A DNA stretch of 64,000 nt. It comes from Ignavibacteriota bacterium (lineage in GTDB: Bacteria; Bacteroidota; Ignavibacteria; Ignavibacteriales; Melioribacteraceae). The position numbers and the translations under genes are program-made. The stretch's first letter is position 1. Every line of letters begins with the position of its first letter. The DNA lies in NCBI GenBank assembly GCA_002698995.1, contig PAAX01000019.1:186001-250000 (forward strand). Direction: 5' to 3'. The notes under the pieces were generated by a model. The model was not told the origin of the DNA. It searched no databases and was given only the letters and a program-made list of their open reading frames with translations. Of this stretch, positions 57,910 through 64,000 are shown piece by piece.

Positions 57910-58667
57910 ATCAAAATATCCTTAGCATTAAATACAGGACCATCTTTACAAACAAGTTTATAAGGAGATTTTTTATCCGAAGATTCAATTGGGCAGCCTT
58001 GACAAATACCAAATCCGCAAGCCATTGCACATTCAGTTGATAATTCACAATTAATATTATTAGCTAAGCAGTATTCCTGAAGAGCTTTTAACATCGGATT
58101 TGGTCCGCAAGCAAATACTTTGCATTTATTCTCAGTAAAAATATTTTCATGCTTTTTTATAAGCTGAAAAACATTTCCATGAAAACCAATACTTCCATCA
58201 TCAGTTGCTATATTAACATTTGCCAACTTCCAAGTAATTACATTTGGTTTTGATCTTCCACCCACGAATGATTTAACTTTTTTTTCTTTTGACAATTTAT
58301 TAAGTAATAACGGAAACGGAGCTGAACCTAAACCACCAGCAACAATAACTGCAGTATCAAAATCATCATCAAGATTAAAGCCGTTGCCCAGAGGACCAAT
58401 TAAATCAATATTATCCCCTTCTTTCTTTAAGGAAAGAAGTTTTGTTCCTTCTCCATGAATATCAAACATGAATGTAAGTATATCATTTTCCACATTTGAA
58501 ATACTAAAAGGTCTGCGCAGTAAAGGGAAATAACTATCCGATACCTTTATATTAAAAAACTGTCCAGGACTAGATTTTTCTGCCAACTCTTTTGATCTAG
58601 CTTTAAGTAGAAAAACATTGTTTTGAAGTTGTTCTAATGCTACAACGGGAATTTTAGAGATTTGCAC
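57906..58667 (-). CDS. pyrK: Dihydroorotate dehydrogenase electron-transfer subunit
   Basis: 253 residues. FAD domain with LLRRPFSISNVE, then LIGPLGNGFNLDDDFDTAVIVAGGLGSAPFPLLLNKL for NAD binding. Four Cys near the end (STECAMACGFGICQGCP ... YKLVCKDGPVF) bind a [2Fe-2S] cluster. It carries electrons from PyrD to NAD in pyrimidine synthesis and is coupled to pyrD. Confidence 0.97.
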   Translation of the reverse strand: MQISKIPVVALEQLQNNVFLLKARSKELAEKSSPGQFFNIKVSDSYFPLLRRPFSISNVENDILTFMFDIHGEGTKLLSLKKEGDNIDLIGPLGNGFNLDDDFDTAVIVAGGLGSAPFPLLLNKLSKEKKVKSFVGGRSKPNVITWKLANVNIATDDGSIGFHGNVFQLIKKHENIFTENKCKVFACGPNPMLKALQEYCLANNINCELSTECAMACGFGICQGCPIESSDKKSPYKLVCKDGPVFNAKDILI

Positions 58668-58704
58668 TAAATACCTTTGAAATTGTTTATTAACAAATTT
58701 TTAT

Positions 58705-59364
58705 TCAGATTATTTTGGATAGCTTTTCAGATTTCTCAATTGCTGTAATTTTATCTAATCTTCTTTGATGTCTTCCACCGGCAAAATCAGTATTCATCCA
58801 AGTTTTAAGAATACTTAGAATTGTTTCTTCTCCAAGCGACTTAGCACCCAGAACAAGTACATTTGCATTATTATGTTCTCTTGCACTTTTAGCCGAGAAT
58901 TCATTATAACAAGTAGCTGCTCTAATTCCATTAAATTTATTTGCAGTAATAGCAGAAGGAATTCCGGTTGCATCTAAAATTAAACCAAAATCAACTTCCC
59001 TTTTTAAAACTTTTTGAGCACACTCGGCAGCATAATCGGGATAATCACATGAATCTTCGTTATAAGTACCTACATCAATAATATCATAATTTATTGATGA
59101 AAGATATTTTGCTATTATCTGCTTCATCTTAAATCCGGTATGATCAGAAGCCAAGCAAACTTTATTTAACTTTTTACTTTGATTTATATCAATATGTTCA
59201 TCGTTAATTTTCTTTAATTCATCTGTACTTACAACTTTTAATCCGAGTTCTTTAATTTTATCTTTTGCCAGAGCAGTAACCAGATCTCCTTTATCAATTG
59301 GAATAATTCTGATGTTTGCTTTTGCTAGACGAATTACTTCTTGTTCTGTAATTAACTTTTTCAT
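58705..59364 (-). CDS. RpiB/LacA/LacB-family protein with N-terminal extension, catalytic Cys replaced
   Basis: 219 residues. Residues ~68-200 are an RpiB fold (KVCLASDHTGFKMKQIIAKYL, NGIRAATCYNEFSAKSAREHNNANVLVLGAKSLGEE). In E. coli RpiB the catalytic cysteine sits in CGTGIGMSIAANK; here the segment reads LDATGIPSAITANK, so Cys is Asp and the Glu of the actinobacterial type is also absent. The first ~65 residues (LITEQEVIRLAKANIRIIPIDKGDLVTALAKDKIKELGL) form an extra segment not in ordinary RpiB; a similar sequence stands at the front of some microcompartment-linked proteins. It may act on another sugar phosphate. The stop is TGA and its start abuts the manC stop. Confidence 0.72.
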   Translation of the reverse strand: MKKLITEQEVIRLAKANIRIIPIDKGDLVTALAKDKIKELGLKVVSTDELKKINDEHIDINQSKKLNKVCLASDHTGFKMKQIIAKYLSSINYDIIDVGTYNEDSCDYPDYAAECAQKVLKREVDFGLILDATGIPSAITANKFNGIRAATCYNEFSAKSAREHNNANVLVLGAKSLGEETILSILKTWMNTDFAGGRHQRRLDKITAIEKSEKLSKII

Positions 59365-60438
59365 TTATAAAAGATCAGCCCTGTTATGCATTCTTAAATG
59401 GTCAACAACCTGCTTAACTTCTTGAGAATTTTCTCTATTGCAAATTAGTAAAGCTTCATTAGTATTTATAACTATTAATTGTTCAACACCAATTAAAGCA
59501 GTAAATTTTTTTGGAGAAAAGATATATGAGCCAAAAGTTTTTTCGGTGTAAATATCGCCTATTTTTACATTTGCGTCATTATCTTTATCTGAAAGATAAT
59601 AAACCTCTTCCCAACTTCCCACATCACTCCAGTCAAAATAACCTTTAATGCAGTACACATTATCAGATTTTTCCATCAAACCATAATCTATAGAAATAGA
59701 TTTTAACTGACCGTAAGCACCAACCAATTCTCTATCAAAATCTACTGCACCAATTTTTGATTCTAGCTTTAGTATTTCATCATAAAGATCAGGCATATGT
59801 TTTTTTAATTCTTTGAATATTATATCTGCTCTCCAAATAAACATACCGGAATTCCATAGAAAATCCCCAGCAATGATAAATCTTCGGGCTGTTTCTAAGT
59901 TAGGTTTTTCTGCATAAGTAAGAACAGGAAATACTGAATTATCAACGTATCTCTCATCTATTTGAATATAACCGTAACCAGTCTCAGGTCTAGATGGTTT
60001 TATACCTATCGTTACAAGTCCATCAGACTTTTTAGCAAATTCAACTGCTTTTAAAATTGTTTTCTGAAATGAAGTAACATCATTAATTAGATGATCTGAA
60101 GGTAAATTTACTATTATAGCATTTTCATTTTTCTGTTTGATTAACATACTTGCCAATGCTATACAAGCAGCAGTATTTTTCCTGAATGGTTCATCAATAA
60201 TATTCTCTTCGGGAATATCTTTTAATTGAGCTTTAACTCTAGGTTTTTGAATTCTGTTTGTAATAATGAAAGTATTTTCTTTTGGTATTATCGGAGATAT
60301 TCTATCAACTGTATCTTGAATCATAGAATTATTTCCGAATATTCTAATTAAGTGTTTTGGTTTTGCCTCTTTGCTTCTGGGCCAGAATCTGCTGCCTATT
60401 CCACCTGCCATTATAACTGCAAATAAGTCATTATTCAT
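59365..60438 (-). CDS. manC: Mannose-1-phosphate guanylyltransferase
   Basis: 357 residues. Nucleotidyltransferase start AVIMAGGIGSRFWPRSKEAKPKHL, then NLPSDHLI, TIGIKPSRPETGYGYIQ, FLWNSGMFIWRADII and GYFDWSDVGSWEEVY. It makes GDP-mannose from mannose-1-phosphate and GTP, a precursor for polysaccharides such as LPS. The PMI-type C-terminal domain of longer ManC proteins is absent, as usual for the ~360-residue bacterial form. It abuts the RpiB-like gene. Confidence 0.94.
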   Translation of the reverse strand: MNNDLFAVIMAGGIGSRFWPRSKEAKPKHLIRIFGNNSMIQDTVDRISPIIPKENTFIITNRIQKPRVKAQLKDIPEENIIDEPFRKNTAACIALASMLIKQKNENAIIVNLPSDHLINDVTSFQKTILKAVEFAKKSDGLVTIGIKPSRPETGYGYIQIDERYVDNSVFPVLTYAEKPNLETARRFIIAGDFLWNSGMFIWRADIIFKELKKHMPDLYDEILKLESKIGAVDFDRELVGAYGQLKSISIDYGLMEKSDNVYCIKGYFDWSDVGSWEEVYYLSDKDNDANVKIGDIYTEKTFGSYIFSPKKFTALIGVEQLIVINTNEALLICNRENSQEVKQVVDHLRMHNRADLL

Positions 60439-60448
60439 CTTAAAATCC

Positions 60449-61327
60449 TTAAATATTCTTTGCGAAGACTTGCGCTTTCTTTAAATAATTTGTTATGTCA
60501 ACATCTTTATCTTTTACAACAGCAACAATTACAATTAAACATGCTCTCATTGATTCAATAAAATCATTATTAGGATTAACTTTTTCTTCAGCTAATAATT
60601 TTAAACCTTTTGCAAAAGTATAATGCATTTCCGAAATTATATCGAATCCTATTTTAGTGGAAAGCTCTCCATTTTTTTCAACAATCTGCATTGTACCAAT
60701 TATTTCATCAATCGAATATTTATTTGACTCGATACTTTTTAGCAATGAATCAATTTCTTTGATTGGCTTTAAAATTATTTTTATAAAATCTTCAAAATCA
60801 ATTTCATCTTCTTCTACATCAAGTATAAATTCTTCTTTTAATTTTTGAGTTACTACTTCTTCCGGAATTTCATTTTTCTCTTCGGCAGCTTCTGTTTTTT
60901 TGATTTGAATTTTTTGTTCAATCTGATTATCCAATATTTCCGATTTACTTTTCATTTTAGATAAATCAATTTTTACATCTTTGTTTCTCATTTCATTAAA
61001 AATTGCTCGAAGCTCATTTGCAGTAATTCCATCCAAAAGATTGCTTAGTTCTCTTACCATATTATGACTGTGTTCTTTGAACTTATCACTCAATCGTAAA
61101 AAATCTACTTTGCTTTTGGCAATATATTGATAAGATTCACCAAGCTTAATTGCTAGTTTTGAGAGAAAAGTGTTTTTCTTCATAGAAGAAATATCTTCTT
61201 CCATATTTACACTTTCATTTAGAAATTCTCTTATAAGAGCTACAACTTCAATCTTCTCGCTGCTTAAACGTAGATTATTTGCAGCAATTACAATGCACTG
61301 AACAATATATTGTTTAGGAATATCCAT
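60449..61327 (-). CDS. Helical cytoplasmic protein of unknown function
   Basis: 292 residues, no signal peptide or membrane helix. Two helical parts: ~1-115 (QYIVQCIVIAANNLRLSSEKIEVVALIREF ... RELSNLLDGITANELRAIF) and ~185-292 (DFIKIILKPIKEIDSLLKSIESNKYSIDEI ... MRACLIVIVAVVKDKDVDITNYLKKAQVF), joined by an acidic and lysine-rich linker (KIQIKKTEAAEEKNEIPEE). I recognise no family. It lies 2 bp downstream of alr and 10 bp before manC, so it belongs to the same operon. Confidence 0.75.
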   Translation of the reverse strand: MDIPKQYIVQCIVIAANNLRLSSEKIEVVALIREFLNESVNMEEDISSMKKNTFLSKLAIKLGESYQYIAKSKVDFLRLSDKFKEHSHNMVRELSNLLDGITANELRAIFNEMRNKDVKIDLSKMKSKSEILDNQIEQKIQIKKTEAAEEKNEIPEEVVTQKLKEEFILDVEEDEIDFEDFIKIILKPIKEIDSLLKSIESNKYSIDEIIGTMQIVEKNGELSTKIGFDIISEMHYTFAKGLKLLAEEKVNPNNDFIESMRACLIVIVAVVKDKDVDITNYLKKAQVFAKNI

Positions 61328-61329
61328 TT

Positions 61330-62439
61330 CTATTTATACTTTCTTGGGACTCTTTTACTAATTCCACATGTAATTTCATAAGGAATTGCATTGATTAATT
61401 TGCTCCAATCCCAAGCATTAATCTCATAACTTTTACTCTTACCAAGAAGCTGAATATTGGTTCCGGTTTTTAATAATTTACTCCCCGATTCGAACATTAG
61501 TCTGTCCATTGTAATTGTTCCAATCTGTTTAAACTTTTTATCGGAGATAATGCATTCAATTTTATTGGTAAGATTTCTAGGAATACCGTCAGCATAACCA
61601 ATTGGAACTGTGAAAATGTTTGTTTCATTTTTGGCAATATATCTTCTTCCGTAACTAACCGATTCCCCTTTTTTAATTTTTCTTACATTTTCAACTTCAG
61701 AAATTATTGACATCACAGGCTTTAGTTTTATAGATTCTGAAGTTTCCAATGAGGGATAATATCCATATAATGAAATTCCGGGACGAACCATGTCGAAATA
61801 ACTTTCGGGCATATCAATTATTGCCCCCGAATTTGCGCAATGAATTTTTCCTATTTCAATTTTTTGGAATTTTAATTCTTCTATTACTTTTTTAAACCGG
61901 TTTAACTGCTGATTGGCATAAGTTTTATCTTTTTCATCCGAAGTTGCAAAGTGAGTATAAATTCCATCAACAACTACATTTTTAATTTTTGACAATCTAA
62001 TAATTTGTTCAACTGCTTCTTTGTAAGAAATTCCCAGTCTTCCCATTCCGGTTTCAATATTCACATGTACTTTTAATTTTTTGGAAAGTTTCAAGGATGA
62101 AAGTTGTTTTATCTGATCAGCATTAGTAATTGTAGGCATTAAATCAAATCTATAATATTCTTTTAACTCATCTGAAGTGAAAGGAGAAAAAGTTAAGATT
62201 GGCTGATCAACGATCTTAGATTTTCTTAATTCCTTTCCTTCTTCAAACAAAGCGACAGCATAATAATCCGGTCTATTATTTTTTAATGATTGTAAAGCCT
62301 CAACACATTTAATCATTCCATGTCCATAAGCATCAGCTTTTACAACAGCCATCATTTTAGAGTTTTTAACTTTCTTCTTAATTTGTAAATAATTGTATTT
62401 TAGATTGGAAAGATTAATTAAAGCGTAAGTCGGTCTCAT
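61330..62439 (-). CDS. alr: Alanine racemase
   Basis: 369 residues, typical length. The PLP lysine is in MMAVVKADAYGHGMIKCV, and the second base Tyr is in ESVSYGRRYIA followed by IFTVPIGYADGIPR; MVRPGISLYGYYPS is also conserved. It makes D-alanine for peptidoglycan. It is the first gene of the minus-strand run that includes manC and pyrKD. A 187-bp gap separates it from the divergent VWA gene. Confidence 0.97.
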   Translation of the reverse strand: MRPTYALINLSNLKYNYLQIKKKVKNSKMMAVVKADAYGHGMIKCVEALQSLKNNRPDYYAVALFEEGKELRKSKIVDQPILTFSPFTSDELKEYYRFDLMPTITNADQIKQLSSLKLSKKLKVHVNIETGMGRLGISYKEAVEQIIRLSKIKNVVVDGIYTHFATSDEKDKTYANQQLNRFKKVIEELKFQKIEIGKIHCANSGAIIDMPESYFDMVRPGISLYGYYPSLETSESIKLKPVMSIISEVENVRKIKKGESVSYGRRYIAKNETNIFTVPIGYADGIPRNLTNKIECIISDKKFKQIGTITMDRLMFESGSKLLKTGTNIQLLGKSKSYEINAWDWSKLINAIPYEITCGISKRVPRKYK

Positions 62440-62626
62440 TAAATATCTTCAATTTTTTGTTTAACAAATTTAATGATTTATTCACATTCAAATCTAATAA
62501 TTCGTTTATTTTCTCTCATATTGAATCCATTTACCATATTAATTACTGCTTATGAAAGTATGCAAGGAATAATGTATATTCAAATAAGAACTTTTGTCTG
62601 ATATAATTGGTTTAGAAAGGGAAAAA

Positions 62627-63724
62627 ATGATCGGATATAAATTTACTGAATATATTCCGCAAGCCGGAAAAAATAAATTTGAACAGCTTTTAGATGTTTT
62701 CCTTCAGCTTCTCAATATCTTTTCAGGTGATGTTTCAGAGGCTTTAACATACCTAAATGAGCTTGATAGAAGATACAACTTAACAGATGATCAATATGGT
62801 GTTGGAGATTTCATTCAAGAGCTTAAAGACAGAGGATATATTAAGGATGATGAAAATAATCCTCAGCAGTTTAAAATGACCTCAAAATCCGAACAATCAA
62901 TAAGAAAGAAATCTCTGGAAGAAATTTTTAATAAACTGAAAAAAGGTAATACGGGAAACCATAAAACTCCTTACAGCGGACTGGGAGATGAGAATATTTC
63001 TGAAAAAAGAAGTTTCCAATTTGGAGATACTTTAGATCAAATTGATATGACTTCTTCAATTAAAAATTCTCAAATCAATCATGGTCTGGATAATTTTTTC
63101 TTAACTGAAGATGATCTTGAAGTTGATGAAAGAGAATATAAAACTAACACAGCAACCGTATTAATGATTGATATTTCTCATTCAATGATTTTATACGGCG
63201 AAGATAGAATTACACCGGCAAAAAAAGTTGCAATGGCTTTATCTGAATTAATTACAACTCAATATCCAAAAGACACATTGGATATAATTGTATTTGGGAA
63301 TGATGCTTGGCCAATTGAAATCAAAGATCTTCCTTACCTTCAAGTTGGTCCTTATCACACCAATACTTTTGCCGGATTGGAACTTGCAGTTGATATTTTA
63401 AGAAGAAGAAAAACAAACAATAAACAAATCTTTATGATTACTGATGGAAAACCAACTTGCTTAAAAATCGGAATAAAATATTATAAAAACAGTTTTGGTC
63501 TTGATAGAAAGATTATTAATAAAACTTTGGATCAGGCTGCCAGATGCAGAAAACTTGGAATTCCGATAACAACATTTATGTTTGCGAGGGATCCTTATCT
63601 GCAGCAGTTTGTAAGGGATTTTACAAAAATAAATCAAGGACGAGCATACTACAGCAGTCTCAACGGTTTAGGAGAATATCTGTTTGAAGATTTTGTTAGA
63701 AACAGAAGAAAAAATTTAAGGTAA
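62627..63724 (+). CDS. VWA-domain protein, partner of a MoxR-like ATPase
   Basis: ATG 62627 (AAAGGGAAAA just before it) is chosen over a TTG at 62594. About 365 residues: a helical N-terminal part, then a von Willebrand A domain from ~185 with an intact metal site (TATVLMIDISHSMIL, DxSxS), IIVFGNDAWPIEI, QVGPYHTNTFAGLELAVDIL and IFMITDGKPTC. Such proteins work with an AAA+ ATPase in metal insertion or as chaperones; the following gene is that ATPase (15-bp gap). Which enzyme they serve is unknown. Confidence 0.85.
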   Translation: MIGYKFTEYIPQAGKNKFEQLLDVFLQLLNIFSGDVSEALTYLNELDRRYNLTDDQYGVGDFIQELKDRGYIKDDENNPQQFKMTSKSEQSIRKKSLEEIFNKLKKGNTGNHKTPYSGLGDENISEKRSFQFGDTLDQIDMTSSIKNSQINHGLDNFFLTEDDLEVDEREYKTNTATVLMIDISHSMILYGEDRITPAKKVAMALSELITTQYPKDTLDIIVFGNDAWPIEIKDLPYLQVGPYHTNTFAGLELAVDILRRRKTNNKQIFMITDGKPTCLKIGIKYYKNSFGLDRKIINKTLDQAARCRKLGIPITTFMFARDPYLQQFVRDFTKINQGRAYYSSLNGLGEYLFEDFVRNRRKNLR

Positions 63725-63739
63725 AGGAGCATAAATTAA

Positions 63740-64000
63740 ATGATAAAGAATTTTGAAAAAATAAAAACTCTTAGCGATCTTAAAAAATCCGGTTATGTAT
63801 CAAGATCAATTAAGGAAGAAATGAGAGAAAATCTAATTGCTTCTTTAAGAGGAAACAAAAATCCATTCAGCGGAATAATTGGATATGATGAAACGGTAAT
63901 TCCGGATATTCAATCATCAATATTATCAAGACATAATTTAATTCTGCTTGGTTTGCGTGGACAAGCAAAAACAAAAATAGCGAGATTGATGGTAAATCTT
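63740..64000 (+). CDS. MoxR/ChlI-like AAA+ ATPase (3' end outside window)
   Basis: AAAGGAG lies 10 bases before ATG 63740. 87 codons are visible: MIKNFEKIKTLSDLKKSGY ... GNKNPFSGIIGYDETVIPDIQSSIL, then RHNLILLGLRGQAKTKIARLMVNL. The GLRGQAKT segment is a Walker A of the magnesium-chelatase/MoxR kind, in which RG-AKT is normal. It continues past the right edge. With the VWA gene before it this forms the usual AAA+/VWA pair. Confidence 0.8.
   Translation, partial: MIKNFEKIKTLSDLKKSGYVSRSIKEEMRENLIASLRGNKNPFSGIIGYDETVIPDIQSSILSRHNLILLGLRGQAKTKIARLMVNL

Overview
The window looks like a chromosomal segment of a low-GC member of the Ignavibacteria (Bacteroidota/Chlorobiota group). The main reason is that at least seven predicted exported proteins, plus one remnant, end in a type IX secretion (T9SS) sorting domain of the YPNPFNP...GVYFYRL...KMLLLK style typical of that class. 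A GWxTD protein, a PorU2-like C25 peptidase, a DUF4199 protein and a propeller-type sensor kinase agree with this. No taxonomic search could be run, so this is recognition from memory.

Layout. 1-24 kb is a secretome and signalling region: the end of a TPR sensor kinase, a small lipoprotein, an S8 protease, two YCF48-like propeller proteins, a GH2/GH5-like glycosidase, a propeller histidine kinase with its LuxR-type regulator, an ASCH-like protein, a multiheme cytochrome followed by a haem-tagged porin interrupted by an in-frame TGA, an AGE-fold epimerase, an unknown exported protein, a HabA-like mutase, an adenine deaminase and an esterase. katG and a DUF4199 gene follow (23.9-26.7 kb). 26.7-32.9 kb is accessory DNA: 1.5 kb of non-coding palindromes with two tandem arrays that both have a 41-bp period, a Gabija-like pair (OLD-family ATPase-TOPRIM protein plus a very short UvrD-like helicase), a TraB/GumN-like protein, and tRNA-Phe with a broken partial copy beside it.

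32.9-38.3 kb carries glmS, a cyclic-2,3-diphosphoglycerate-synthetase-like GTPase, carbamate kinase and ornithine carbamoyltransferase on one strand. 38.4-49.2 kb is a tight operon on the minus strand: GT9, GT4, a MurJ/Wzx-like flippase, an O-antigen ligase and a 1903-residue PorU2-like C25 peptidase. In Porphyromonas the T9SS sortase PorU joins cargo to A-LPS, so this operon could supply both the glycan anchor and the enzyme that attaches cargo. 49.5-50.7 kb has tRNA-Arg(ACG), tadA (whose known substrate is that tRNA) and adk. 50.7-62.4 kb is a long housekeeping run on the minus strand (ftsE, a methyltransferase, pdxA, a GWxTD protein, rho, folC, pyrD, pyrK, an RpiB-like protein, manC, an unknown helical protein, alr). 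The window ends in a VWA protein and the start of a MoxR/ChlI-like AAA+ ATPase.

The observations most worth a second look are the paired 41-bp tandem arrays with shared leader and tail next to the defence genes, the palindromic repeats translated inside T9SS genes, the PorU2/glycan operon, the TGA-interrupted haem-porin, and the tRNA-Phe integration scar.
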